From: Seiridium cupressi
Lineage: Eukaryota > Ascomycota > Sordariomycetes > Amphisphaeriales > Sporocadaceae
DNA: 64,000 nucleotides
Assembly (NCBI GenBank): GCA_036674765.1
Contig: JARVKI010000007.1
Span: 248,001-312,000, forward strand
Direction of reading: 5' to 3'
The notes beneath the pieces were generated by a model. It did not search any database. It saw nothing but the letters and a program-made list of their open reading frames with translations, and was not told where the DNA came from. The translations under genes were made by a program, and so were the position numbers. Shown here piece by piece: positions 47,034 to 62,000 of this stretch (the first letter of the stretch is position 1; each line of letters starts with the position of its first letter).

Positions 47034-50000
47034 CTAAACTTTGTCCAGTATTCCGACGATGCGCCCAATCAGATCAGATGCTTGTATCCGCGACAAAAGG
47101 GATGAGGCACCGAAGATACCAATATCCATACTGTTGCCGCGCATGGCTGCCTCGATGTCCACTGCATCCTGTGCATTCCATTAGATTCAGACTGCTATTG
47201 GTCAATTTGTTGGATGGACAGAATTCGACTCACGATATAGACATGTTTGACACGATTGCCTGACAGCCACGGGCTATCAGGTCGTGCTAGATCATCTGCT
47301 GGTATTTGTCCTTTGCTCTCCTGGGGCAGCATTGCTGTCTTCTCCTGGAACCGTATTTCCTCATCCGCATCCTGAACAGAGGTTGTATCAGGAAGAGTTA
47401 GAAAATTGACGAATGAGGCAATCTTGACTCCTGTCCATTCTGCAATCTCCCACAAGCCAGCAGATGCATTCTCATAGGAGCCAATTTCCAAAAGATCGCT
47501 CTGTACTCTCATAGCAATCTCAACTAGCCCATCGTCCCGATGGAACAGAACTCGAAGTGGGACGATGCTCAGGGTTGGGTAAGGCGCATCGCGAAGTGCC
47601 TCGTTGAATGACGTCCTGTTGGCAAGGTAGATGCCAAACACGATATCGTACCCATCTTGGAATTGCACGATTGTGTCGTTTAGGGCAGAGAGATGTTTGG
47701 CGTATGCAGCGAAGAATAAGGCCTGTATACTGATACCACTCTCTGCTGCCTTTGTCCGGATCCTTGTCAGGTCGCTGATCACCGAGGGACGGAATAGCGA
47801 AGTGCGAGAATGGACGTCGGACGCTGCTGTCCTGCTCCGCTCCGAGGTTGCCCCTTGGAGATATCTCTCCCAGAAGCCCTTACTCTGTTCTCGTGAATTT
47901 TCCCTGTGGTGGGCCAGCACGAAGTCGTACCATGATTCCGGGCCGGCTGGGGCTGGTGGTTGTCTGCTACCACACAGCGCGCTGAACCGACTGACGATCA
48001 TTGGTAGGCTTACACCATCATAGAGAGCGTGATGAATCCGCACCCTCAACGTGGCAGTCTCTCCAGCAGCTTTGGTGATTCGCACCACGAAAAGCCGACT
48101 GCCTTGTAGTTGTAGCTCCCACTCACTAGTAGCATCTCCCGAATGTTTTGTCGATGACTGATCTGGGCTGACAACAACCTGAACAAACGGTATTTCAAAT
48201 GCGCCTGTAGCCACGAAACAGGTCCTCAGAATAGGGAGTTCAGCTAACAGAGTGTGCCATGCATCGACTATTCGATTCTGCAGGACATCGCCAAGAATCT
48301 CATAAGAGAACTCGTAGAAATATACTTCTCCTCCCGTGTTATCCCAAACGCTCAACATATGGACTTGCATGGGCAAGGCCGGGAGGATCTTCTCCACGTG
48401 GGATTGATCGAAACCGGCCTGAGCGATAAGGTTGTCGAGGTCAAAGTTCTTCAAGGGATCCCTCCTCTCGGTTGTTGGAGAAAAGATGATTTCCTTTCCG
48501 GGTTGTGTTTCCTTGTCTCTTGGAGCGATATCTCTGATCGATGCTGCACTCACCATATCCCGAACAGACACGATGACACCACGCTTTCGCAGCAAGGAAC
48601 TAGCCTTTATCGCACTGATTGAGTCGAGTCCTAAGTGGTAGATGGACTGACTGGGCAAAATAGATGATCGTTCTACCCCCGATACTTCCGCAAGAACGTC
48701 GACCATTTGAGACTCGGTCTCAGTCCACTTGGTCTCGAAATCTCCGTCTTCATCGACGGTATCGTCTCTGTGGCTGTCATTCTCACTTTCAAGTTTGAAT
48801 GGGGGCAGACCGCATATAGACACCGAGCCGCCACTCGAGCTAAAGTCTACTACTTGGCCGTATTCATTAGTCAGGAAGTATCCAAGCACCTGGTCAAGCT
48901 GACCAAGAATAGTTTGGCCTTGTTCTTTCGAGATGTACTGATCATCACATGCGACCCTCCATACCAACTGGTCATGAATGATCTCCATTTCGACACACAG
49001 TGGGTAATCAATTTCTGATGCCGATTGAATTGACTTCCAGATCGAGACGAACTCATCAGAGGAAGTCTCAGCCCGAGACTGCATTGTGAACAAGGCATTG
49101 AACAGGGGTCCACTGCTGCCGCCAGAAAGTTTCTGGGCTTTTCTGAGTGGGAAGTACTGAAATTCGCGGAGAGCGTTCAGGTTGTCCCATATGTACTGTA
49201 AATATTCCGTGATACTTCCGTGGAGTATTGTTCTCACTGGCACAGTATTCATGGTTGGGAACATCAGGTTCTGTTCTTCCTCCGTCGATCTTCCCGAAAG
49301 AACAACCCCAAATGTAACACTGAGCGACTGGACCAATGTCCCGAGGACTATTGTCCAACAAGCTTGGCCTAATGCTTGAGTCGTAATTCGTTGACGCATA
49401 CAACATGCTTTGATTTGTGAGACTGAGACCTGTGACAGAGCCTCCAGTTTATGAAACAAGCTTGCTTGGAACTGGTCCTGACGAACAGTTTTGGGAAGGA
49501 CGGTCGCGTGGATATCATAGAGGAACTCGGCCCAGAAACTCTCCGCGGCATCTGAAGAGCTGGCAAGAATGTTTGCTAAGGTAGGCTTGTAAGATTGCCT
49601 CGCATGATATGCGCCATCATATGCCGCCTGGATATCCTGATGAAGTAAGTCGAGAGACGTGCCATCATAGAGAGCATGCGCAATTGACAAGATGATGTAA
49701 CGTCGCCCAGACACTGAGACTGGCCTGAACTGAAGCAACTTGGATCGACCCTCGGACCTGGCCGCCGCCATACGAGCGTTTTCCACGATCCGACCCATGT
49801 CCTGCAGGCTATCCAGGGTTACTTCTTCCTCGAATGGGTCAAGCGCCGTAGCAACAACTTGACAGTAAGCATGGCTGAATTTGGGATCATCCAGCAGAAC
49901 AAAAGACGTTTTCAATATGGGTGAATTTTCAATGACAGCCTCTATAGCAAACTTGAGTGTATCCAGCTTGACACCACTCGAGATCTCAAGGATGTCGTGG

Positions 50001-53000
50001 TTGAAATAACGCTGAAATCCTGACGCTACCATCTCTGCCACCATTGAGTCCTGCAGTGGTGTGGGCGGTAAAGTAGTATTGATATGGTTCACGTCGAAGT
50101 CAGTGCCTTCCAAATAGTGTCGCAAGCGCACTTCCTGAGTCTCCAGAGCTTGCGATGGTAAGGATTCGCCATCCGTTGTCTCTCGATTGGAAGTATCAAA
50201 GGACAGGATGTCTCGAATTGTAGGATGCTTCATGAGTTCGCTTGTCATCAGACCAATGCCAAAACGCCTCAACCTAGTAACAAGCTTAACCGCATCAATA
50301 CTGTCGAGGCCTAGCTCAAAGATTGTTGTATCTTCCAGGACCTGATCGCTTGAGGCACCGGCCAATGCTGCGATCTCCCCCTGAATATGGAGGGCTTGAT
50401 CCGTCCATACGAAGTCGCCATCGACCCTTTGATTACGTGCTGAAGAGCCATTTGAATGGTTCAGTCTATCAGGGTTTGAGTCGGACGTAATTTCCGCGGA
50501 GCAGTGAACAGGGAACCCTTCGTCTGATACGATGCCACTGATTGCCTGTTGAACGCCGTCAAGCAACAGCCTGAGCGCAGACTTATCAGCAATATGAGAC
50601 TGTGAGACTAGTACGACCTTTAGCTGGTTGTTTGATGTGATGGTGCCTTCAAAGGCGAGAGGATAATCTGCAGTTGATTCCGAGCTGATGTCTCCCCAGA
50701 CAGTAGAGTGTCCGTTAGAGCTGGAAATATCTTCACGGTTGAAAGTGAAGAGGTTATCAAATAGTGGTTGACCATTTGAACACCACTTCTGTACTTGGTG
50801 CAACGGGACATGTGCAAACGAGAGAACGGAGGCGTTGAAGCGATGCGTTTCCTGGATGAGCATCGACCAGCTGGCGATAGCTGAATTTTTGACCCGAAAC
50901 GCTAGTGTGTTGAACAAGGGACCGATTGTGTTCTCTATACCATCGAGTAGCAGCGAACGACCGGAAAGAACGATACCAATGGAGGGCCAGGATTTGAAGA
51001 AGTGGGCTAGAACGGAAATCCAAGCGACCTGGACCATGGTTTGTTGGGTCACTCCCTCCTGGACCCTCCTTGCCTCCAGGCAGCCAACGTCAAAGGATCT
51101 CGATACAGTGGCATCCTGTTTTGAGATATTCGAAATGAGGCTTCGAGTGGGTTCGTAACTAAAACCAGAGAACAAATCTTGCCAAAACGACTTGGATGAG
51201 CTGTGATCGCATAGTGGGCCATGCGGTAGAGTATCAATGAATACCGGACCCTTGGCCAAACTTTCTTGATTATAAAGTGCTTCGGCTTTCTGGAGGATTA
51301 AATCAAAACTACGCGCGTCGTAGATGCCGTGAAAAATGCGGACGAGCAATACATGACGATTGCCCATCTGCATGCACTCGAGCTCGAGCGGTTTTCTCAC
51401 GCCCTCTTCGTTTCCCTGGATCCAAGCCGTGAATTGCTGTTCCAGATGCTTCTTGACTTCGCCTTCTTCAAGCTCGACATTGTGCCAGTTGAAGGGTGGT
51501 TTCTTGAAAGCAACTTGCACATAGCCGTCGACGGTTTGCATGAAGCTCGTCCGGAGAATGGCGTTTTCATCTACTAGGCGCTCCCAGGCTGCCTTGAGAC
51601 GGCTTATCGAGATCCTGGGCACAAGTTCAATTTGAAAAGAATTGAAATAGGTTGCACGGCCTTCTGAGGTCGATGAACGGCTCAACATTCCCTCCTGGAG
51701 ACCTGTACAAGGCGCCACATACTCAATGTCGGCTTGCTTGACTCTGAATCTGCGACATGCTGCAGGAAGATGCCTATGGTAACAAGCAGAGATAGTCTGC
51801 CTGGTCCTAAGAACCTGGTTGTTCTCGGAGGCAGAAGACTTTCCCTTTAAAGCCTTGGCTAACGCACTGAGCCGTGAGTTCTGGAGAATGGCAGACGGAG
51901 CGACGCCGAAGAATCCAGCTGCGCGCAGGCGTCTGGCGAGCTCAATAACAGATATAGAGTCAATACCTAAGTCGAATATAGTAGTTGAAGAGAGAATCTC
52001 ATCTGTATTGACTTTTGCGACTGTTGCGATGATGCGCGTAAGCTCTGGCTCCAACGCGCTGAGTTTCGCGCTTCCATTAGTGGAACCAGCTGAGAGGTTC
52101 CTCAGTTCGCTGGGCGAAGTGCTGTTGAAAAGCTGTTTCAAAATGCTTGTTTGTGCTTTATTGTTCGCCGAAAGTGGAATGTGTGGTACACAGAGAACGT
52201 AGGTAGGAACCATGTAGCCTGGCAATTTGGCGCGACAAGCATCCTGAGCCTGCACCCCCAGGCTCAAGCTCATGTTGTCTGAAAGGATAGCTAGCGTGCG
52301 CTTGGAGTCATTGCTGGCCTTTGTCACGATGAAAGATACCATGATATCCCTATCTGACTCTTGATGCTTGGTCACCAGAGTCGCGACATCGGCTACTTCA
52401 CAGAGGCCAGCTTTAATGGCGTGGTTGATTTCACCAATCTCGAGACGCTGGCCCCGAAGCTTGACTTGATCGTCTGCTCGGCCAAGGAAGTCAAAACAAC
52501 CGTCATGAAGAACTCGTACAAGGTCGCCTGTTCTGTAGACTCGTTCGTCAAATCGATCGAGCACTGGGAAACGTTCTGCCGTGAGGTCCGCGCGGTTGAG
52601 ATAGCCTCTACCAACGAGTTTACCTGACACACATAACTCGCCAATGCCACCTTTGATAACGGGCACATCTGATCCAGGACGAAGGACATAAGATCCAACG
52701 TTAGGGAACTGCTTGCCAATATTGCTTGACCGGCCATTTTGCGGCACCCTACAGTACATCGTAACGCCTATAGTAGCCTCGGTCGGCCCGTAGGCATTGT
52801 AGATAACACCTTTTGAGCCCCAAACATCCAGTATGTCCTGCCGGAGCTGCTCTCCACCAGTGATGAAAACTCCTTTGCACAAGCTGGGCACTTCATCTGG
52901 ATGAACAAGACGAGCTAAACTCGGTGTGAGGTCGATGTGGGTAATTTCAAGTCTCGATATTGTAGAAAGCAAGTCGCTTAGGATGAGGTCTCGTGATGCC

Positions 53001-56000
53001 GATATTACTCGAATTCCAACAGACCATGACCAGTATTGTTCCAGAACTGACACATCAAAGTGGAAGGAGGCAAACTGTAGCCATCTTGACTGGTCATCCC
53101 AGTGCCCTGCGAACAATCGCTGGAAAGCAAGCATTGCCTGCACTGCATTCTCATGGGTGATGAGGCATCCCTTTGGAGTACCTGTTGTCCCGCTCGTGTA
53201 CAGACAATAACAGTTGTCCTGAGGGTCAATGTCGAGTACAGGCGATACTTCAGGATATGGCCCAAGGTTGTCGATGTCAATGTGTAGTACAGGACAAGAC
53301 GGACTGAATTCAAGGTCAGTTGTCCAACCCGTCTTTAGCATAAGTGCTAGCGCTCCGGAGTCCTCCACAATGAACTGCTGTCGGGAGGCAGGCGCGCCAG
53401 GGTCAAGAGCCACGAATGCACAGCCAGCTTTGAGAATACCAAGGATTGTGAAATATGCCTCTGGGCATTTGTCAAAACACACAGCAACAATGCCGCCACG
53501 TTGGATGCCATGGTCTAACAGTAGGTGAGCGATCTTGTTCCCAAGCTCATCCAACTGACGATAGGACCATTGCATGCTTTGAATGTCCTCGCCTAATGCA
53601 TGGACGAACTCGAGAGCCACGTTGTTTGGGGAGCTATTCGCAGTGGCTTCAACAAACTGATGTAGTAGCCCAGTCCCGCAAGGCAGATTACTATATTGTG
53701 GGGGCATAACGGAGTATAGGTCAGGCTGTTTTGGTATCATATCATTTTCTTGGCCGTTTGGCGATTGGAGCAACTCGATCAGGTTGGCATCGAATTGAGA
53801 TAAGAGTAAATCGGCCTGGTCAGGGGGAAGGATGTCGTTGTGAAAGTCTAAGCTGAATCGTAAACTGTCCGATCCAACTTCCTCAATCTCAAGTGAGATG
53901 GGGTAATCCACAGTGGCTTTCTCGTCGGTGATCTGCCATGGCTCGAAGACTCCTTCTGCGAGGCTGCCTCGCTGGTAGACTAGTATCGTGTCAAAGATCG
54001 GTGACTCGGCATGACCTGTCCACCTCTGGATACGGCTTATTGAAGTGTGTTCGTGCCGCCGCAAGGCGGTATTGTAGTCCATCATTGAGTTCAAAAGCCT
54101 GCGGTTGGATTCTGCGTTTTGGGCGACGACCGGAAGCGTCGTGATGCAGGGGAAGACGAAATTTTCCAAGGTATTGGTACGCCCAGATAGGACTACGCCG
54201 AACGTGACACCACAGTCTCCTTGGTATGACGAAAGTACCCGGGTCCATGCTGACTGGAGAGCAGCTTGCATGGTGACTCCAGCGCATGCTGCATTGTTGC
54301 GCATATCGTGGAGTGGAGCGCGTGATGTTCTAGATATTCGTTGTCTCTCTTTGATATCCACTCGAAGAGGGGTCAACGTCGGGAACGAGTTGACCACCAT
54401 GCCAGTAGATTTGTCCTTCCAGAATGCTTCGGTGTCTCGTTCTACTTCGGTCGTTTGCCCAAGAATCGATGCGACTACCACCTCGATAGGATTTGGCGGC
54501 CCAAGCTCTTCGCCGTTGAGGATATTGCGAAGTTCTTGAAGCATTTGTTGCAACGATGCCGCGTCATACAGGGCGTGGTGCATTCCCAAATGCATAGACT
54601 TTGAATCATCCTGATCAAGCAAGACAACCTGCCATGGAGGATAAATCAAATCTTTAAAAGCTTCAGTAGCGCAACCTTGTCGCCACCGTACCAGATCGAA
54701 TTGGTTACCAGAATGACCTTTGAGGTATTTGACCGGTGGAGAGATGTGATTGGGCCTATAAGTTACCATTGCAACTGATGTATCCGTATGATTGATGGAG
54801 ACAAAACCAGAGCGCAATATCTGATGCCGCTTCTGCAAAAACCCCCAAGCATCTCTCAACCGGTCACAGTCAACCGCAAGATTCAAGGACCAGCTGACAA
54901 AGTTATAGTAATTGGCACCCTCCGACAGTATGAACTGCGATATCATCCCTTGCTGCAATGGGGTACAAGGTAGTATGGCCTCTGGTTCAAATGATAAGTT
55001 CGCATCTCCTACTTGCTGGCGAATTGATCTTTGAAACAAAACGAGGTCATATCTCGGCTGTGTCTCTGTACTGTAAGATTGAGTGGTGGGAACCTTTGAT
55101 GCAATGCCGGCGCAAGTAGGATTCTCGAGAATGTCCATCGGCGAAATTTGAAGGCCTTCTTGGCGCAATAGGGAAGCGGCTTGGAGTATGTTGATGCTAT
55201 CAAGACCGAGGCGGTAGATCGAGGTGTGCTTGCCGATCATGTTCGGTGTGACATTGGAAAACTTTGCAATGACCTGGCGGACCTGCTCTTCATGTGTGCT
55301 CCAAGGCTCTTGGGCCTCGAATGATTCTGTTTCATCGTTCATCACGTTCCGATTCGAATACTCTGCAGGCGATATTTGCTTGACTAGGGACTGAAGATGG
55401 GCTGGCAGCTTTTGTTCCAAGTTCAGCTGAGATGACGGGTACGTCAGGCAGAACATCAAGGCTTGATTGAACACGTCTCGCAGTAGCTTCCCGAGAGACG
55501 TTGGGAGAAGATCGCTGAGCCATATTAGATACACGTGTTGAAAACATGGTATTCCACTCACTTGTCTCTGTGAATACTGATATTCAGTTCGTCCGTTTCT
55601 GGATTGGGTGTAACTTCACAAACAATCGGGACCTACTCGTGTTAGAAATAGTCGGAACTTGGGAACTTATGAGCGCTTACATCCATGAAACCGGTATCGA
55701 ATTCGAGAGTCCATATGTCCTGGTCTAAAGGTTTAGCAGGAGGTTGAACCAACAGCAGCGTATCAAACAGGCTAATATTGTCGGCCTCTATCAAAGATCG
55801 TATTCGCCGTAGTGGCGTAAACTGATATTGCAGCATTCTTGCAGTCAACGTCTGACAAGCTTTCATCACACCCCGATTAGATTTCAAATCCCCCAGCTTG
55901 ACTCTAAAGGGGATTGTATTGAAGCACGGTGCCACCAAGTCGTTGATATCATCGAGTGGCATCGAACGTCCGCTGAACACATTTCCAAAGCAAACATCGG

Positions 56001-59000
56001 ATGTCTTGAGGACGGTTGATAGGGTTTCGGCCCACGCCGCTTGACAAAGTGACAAGAGTGAAACACCAGTCTCCCGAACTTTCGCTTGAATTGAAGATAG
56101 CGGTAGGAGGGAATGATCAAGATGTACTAGAAGGGCACCGTTGGTACTGTTGCTTTCATTGACGCCATTGCTCAAAACATGATCTTGGGGTAGATAGCTC
56201 GGATGGAAATCCCTGAATATATCCACCCAGTAACTATCGGTGTCCGTTGGAAGTGTGAGCGCTTCATGCAGGAAAGGTCGGAAAGACGGAGCTGCTCGTA
56301 AGACCTCGCCTCGGGCAAGGCTCTCGATTTCCGAAAGTAGCGTTCCTATTGCCACGCCATCGTATAGTGCATGATGACAAACGAACGATAGGAAGTTTCC
56401 ATCCAATGTAGTCATAATGGCTAGAGCGATCGGAGGCTGGAGCGAGTCCACGGGAACGGGTAAGCACTCTAGGTGCTTCGTAGCGCACCGTTCAATATCA
56501 ACCGCGTGAAACCTGCTCCATGAAAAGTCCTCGTGCTTCAGTACAACCTGTACTATCGGATGATGGGCATCATCCGTTGAGACGAAACAGGTCCGCAAGA
56601 TGTCATGCCGTAGCCGCATCCGGTTCCAATATAGGATGAATTCTTCGGGGCTGTTGTTGATGCGGAAGAGCATCTGATTGCGATACCGCAGATTTTCGTT
56701 GGATGACATTGTAGATGCAAGCATTGCAGTCTGTAGAGGTGTGCATGGAAGCAAAGTTTCGATATATCTGTTTTTCTCTGCAAGCCTTTGGCGCACTATC
56801 TCGATTACCTCTTTCGGTAGTAGATCGATTGAGAACTGGTTCTCCACGGCGTCATTGGTGAGCCGGGGTGTGGTTGACATGATGGAATACGCAAGACGAC
56901 TGATATTGGGGTTCTGGAGGATTTGCGATATTGGAATTTTCCGGCCAAAATTGATCTGTAGTTTCCTTGAGAGTGGTATTGCTGACAAAGAGTCGAGACC
57001 AAGTGCGGCAAAGGAAGTCCACCGGCTGATGGTCTTTCTATTTGCACTTAGCGTGGTAGCTACCGCATCAAGAATGTGTTTTTCCGTCTCGCTCCAATCA
57101 GTCTTTTGATCCTCAAGGCCAGTTGGTAGACTGAACTGGTTCAAGACGTTCAGTGGTAGGCTAGCAGCAGACTGACGCAGGCGGTCGGTGTTGGTCTTCC
57201 CTGAAGAGGTCAAGGGTAAGCACGTTATCGGTAAAATGAAGGACGGGACCATATATCCTGGTAGCGAGTCTTCTAGTGTTTGAAACAGTGCAAAGATCTC
57301 CTGCCTACTTTTATCAACCAGAGGCAGATAATCAAATATATGGTTATCTTCAGAAGTCGGGACATAGAAGAGAAACAGCTGCTGAGACCTTACATACTCA
57401 TTCTCCAGTAGTAAGCACGCGCAAGACCTTGCGATGCCGGAGCTGAGAATAAGAGACTCCATCTCACGCACCTCAATTCGTTGACCTCTGAGCTTGATCT
57501 GCGTGTCAAGTCTGCCCATGATGATGATGGAACCATCGGGCAGCATTCGCCCACGATCCCCGGAACGGTACAGCCTGCCATATTCGGGGTGATCGAAAAA
57601 TTTCTCAGACGTCAGCTCCGGCATATTCAAGTAGCCAGCAGCGACTTGATCACCTCCAAAACATAGCTCTCCTGCGCAGCATATGGGAACAAGGTCATTC
57701 GCGTTTGGGCAGAACACGAATGAGGTTGTGTTGTCCAATGACCAACCAAGGTACTGTGAAGAATCCCCCGGGTACACCTTTCTGACTGTGCAGATATTAG
57801 TGGTTTCGGATGGACCGTACCCTCAGTAGATAAGTTAGCAAACTGGATAAATGGGGCCAGCTGAGTATTTACCTTGATAAAGAAATTTATTCCATTTGTT
57901 GAGTACTTCATCTGTCATCGGCTCGCCAGAGGTGACAAGGAAGCTAACTTGAGGTACATTCTTTGGATTGATCAGAGAAGCCACAGTAACAGTCATACTG
58001 AGATGTGTAACTTGAAGATTTCTGATGGATCGTTCCAGGTCTTCGAATAGAATGTCGTTCGTCGCTGCGCAGAGACACATGCCATTGGCCCAGGCAAAAA
58101 AGATCTCGAACACGGAAACATCGAATGCCTGGGAACAAGCTTGGAGCATCCTAGTAGAACCTTCCAGAGGGTATATGCTAGACAGAGCTGCTATATTGCT
58201 TAACATGTTCTTGGTGGTCACAGAAACACCTTTGGGTGTCCCGGTAGTTCCGCTTGTGAAGATGACGTAGGCCAGTCGTGATTGATCCTGAGCAATGTCT
58301 AGATTCGAAGTCGAATGTTGTTCATATTGACTGATATGTAAATTGGTGAGAGTGCAGGGCAAATGATAATTCTTCCATGAAGACAGGTCTTCAACAATAC
58401 ACAACTGTGGTTTTGCTTGTTCGAGTATCAGTCGGACTCTTTTGGCGGGTGTCGATGGGAGCAGAGGGAGATAGGCACAGCCGGCCTTCAGAATTCCTAG
58501 GATACCACAGTAGAGTAGAGGCGACTTCTCCATTATGATGGCAACCACACCACCTTGAGATGCGCCTGTTATTGTCAAATGCCTAGCAATCTGGTTGGCG
58601 GACTCGTTAAGCTGCTTATATGTGAGACTTTCGGTTTGCGCGGAAGTAGCTGTGATGGAGTGGGCGAAGCAAAGCGCCTCAGCATTTGGCATGGTGATTG
58701 ACCTTTCTTCGACGTGATCTGATAAACTAGAGCATATTTGGAGCGGCTTTGAGGGTGGAGCATATCTCGAGAGGCTTCCGGTTGGGAACGAGGTCGCAAT
58801 TGACCCGACTGGTGAGTGCATTTGCTGGAAGAAGTACGAACATAAATGAGAGAAATGCTCTGCAAAAGACTTGACTTGCAGTAACGAAAATGTATCCGAA
58901 TGATATGTCCATTTGCACGAAAAGTCATCTTCATGAGGCTCAACCTCAAGAAGCAATTTCGACTCAATGTGATCCCTGTGGCCAATCTCACCAATGATAT

Positions 59001-62000
59001 TAGTGCCTCGTTTCCGACTGGAGAGCGACTCTTGATAGACAAAAAGTACGTCAAATAGCTTGCTTCCATGAGGTATTCCGGCGGCCTTCTTTATGTCTGC
59101 CAAACTCATTGGGTTCAAGTGCAGGATCTGTCGATTTGTTGAGTGGACATTCTTGACCAGATCGAGAATTGTGCTAAACTCGCCCAATCTAGCTCTGATG
59201 GGGAATGTGCTGAGACAGGGTCCCATTGCTTGTTCAATCCCGGCGATAGGCAAAGTCCTACCAGAAAACACGGAACCAATTGTGACGTCCTCTGAGCCAA
59301 TAATGGCACCCCATAACCAGAGGAGACTCGCTTCGAAGATTGCCTGAGGAGTAACACCGTTTCCAATCGCTGTCTGTTGAACCGTGTGGGGGTCAATGTG
59401 CAGCGGCCAAGATGCAGATTCAATTGTGGGATGCAGTACCGCAGTCGTCTTGAAGTTCGGAAGTGAAGCACCAGCAATATTCTGAAGGTGCTCCGCCCAG
59501 AATTCGTTGGTATTGCCTTTTGCGCCGGGGCTTCCATCAAGATATCGAGCTATATCCCGGAATGAGGGCCGTTCGGGAAGAGTCTTGCCCTGTGCAAGAG
59601 TGGCCAAGTCATCAAGGAGCAGATCGATCGTCCAACCATCGTACAGCGCATGATGAATGATTATTCTTGCAACCAAGCGCGACCTGTGGATCTCCACCTG
59701 AAATGGATGCTGGAGAAAATCGCCCAGATCATCGAATTTCGCTTCCAAGAACTCGTCAACCACAACGATCTGCGAATCTAACAGGTGTTTCCAGATGACT
59801 TGCACCAGCTCATCATTCGAGTGGAGGAAACCAGTTTGAAGAATGTCATTTCTCCGCGCCACCTCGGAGACCCATGATTTAAATGCTGAAGTCGAGGTGT
59901 TACGAGGCAATCTGATATCGACAGTATTGACATAGAGCTGAGGGTCTCTGAAAGTCTCCGCCAACATTGAGATTTGCAGTGAAGTACACTGAGTAATCGC
60001 TTTGACATCTTCAAGCTTCACGTCAGGGCCCAAGTCTCGGTACATTGAGGTTAATGGGGTAACGCTAATCAAATCTTGGGAGCCGTTAATAGGCAACCGT
60101 AACCTGTCTGGCTCATTCTCACGACTACGCATGAGCTTGTATAAGTCATCCAGCGTCTCGGAATCTAGGATGTCTAATGCGCTGATGGAGAATTCTTGAT
60201 CCCTTAAGCGTGCAGCGAGGTGGATGGCCGAGAGTGAGTCGAGACCTAGAGAGGATAATCTGGTTTTTGCCTGCACAGATGTTTGAAGCACATCTTGCGC
60301 AACTGTATAGAGTGTCCTTTCGAGTTCATCCTCGAAACGCAATTCCCCGTTTACCTGGGGCTCGACAGAATGTGAGCTAAGGTATTCCTCTTTAAGTCGC
60401 ATCCGATCAATCTTCCCCGAGGGGAGCCGAGGAAAGGCCACCGTGACGATGACTTCAGTCGGAACCATGAACGAGGGCAGCCACCTCTTGCAGCTGGCAG
60501 TGACCTTGTCCTGCATTCCCAGAAGGCTTTCAACAGCTGCGAAAGCAACGAGAACATTGGAGATGACACAGACGTAGGCGCTGTGGCAACCTACTGTTCG
60601 TAGAATCACGTGTTCAACCTCGCCCAATTCCATTCGCTGACCGTTGAGCTTGACTTGACCCTCAGACACTCGGCCCATGCATTCAATCGACCCATTAGGC
60701 AACATTCTAGCCTTATCACCGGTCTTGTAGATACGACCATAATTTGTCTTGATGAAAGAGGCAGCTGTTTGTTCCGTTCTGTTGAGATACCCTGTTGCCA
60801 ATTGGTGCCCGCCTATGGCAAGTTCTCCGACCTCACCGGCCGGAACGATGTCAAAGTTTCCCGGATCCTTTTCATCTTCAGAAATTTTGATCACAAACGC
60901 AGAGACAGTATCGAGCGGGATTCCAATACAATTAGGGGAAGTTTCAGTCATGAATGCAGTCTGCATTGTGCTGTGAATGAAGTCAGCCAAACGCCCCATA
61001 AGCACAGTAGGGGATTGAATTGGAAGGGCAAAAGGGACAGGGGGGAGGGAAAAGAAAAGAGGCCTAGGCATACCAATGAATTGCAGCTTCTGTGGGACCA
61101 TACATCCCCCAAAGGATACTTGGAGTTTGCGCATTACCGCCAAATTCACTCACAACTGGTTTCGTCAACATCTCGCCGATGGTGAGAATCAGCTTGAGTT
61201 TCGGTGCAGCAGTCCTGTGCTTCAAGAGACTGCCCGCCACAGACGGTGTTAATTCGCATGCATCCACATCCATTTCCCGAATAACACGGGGAAGGTCCGT
61301 TAGCATGTCTATACGGTTATAGCATATTAATGTGCTTCCCCTGAAAAGGGGGAAGAAAATCTCAAACACGGACACGTCAAATGTTGGGGCCGCGAACTGA
61401 AGAAAGCGATAGAACTCCGGGATATGGCGATTGTGTGCTAGCAGGCTCTGGGTCACTGCAAGATGGGAGATACCTACGCCTTTCGGTGTTCCTGTTGAAC
61501 CCGACGTGTACATCACGTACGCAAGATCATGCGCAGCAGGTATTCGATTCCGGAAGCCATTAGTGACACCACTTTCGACTATCACCATCGAAGTAGTGTC
61601 CTTTTCGTCCACACATATGACATTGGCGTCCGAGTTGGCTGCTTTGATGCGTTGCACCAGCGCCGAAGTTGTTAGGACTAGACCGGCATTGACATCCCCC
61701 AGGATAAATTTGAGCCGGTCAGTAGGAACATCCAAGTTTAACGGGCAAAATGCAGCCCCTGCTTTCAGAACAGCAATGAGTGCAATGTAGAGGTCGGGGC
61801 TCTGGGGTATCATAAGGGGGACAATGAGCTTGTCCGTCGTCTGTCCTGCCGGTTGTGTATGTAGTACTTGTGATATGCGATTCGCGAGGCGGTCCGATAA
61901 AGCGTCGAGTTCAGTATAGGAGGTGGTAAATCGTTTTCCATTTTCACCAAGAAAATCAATGGCAGGAACGTTCTGATTGGCTGGTTTCGTGACGAGGTTA

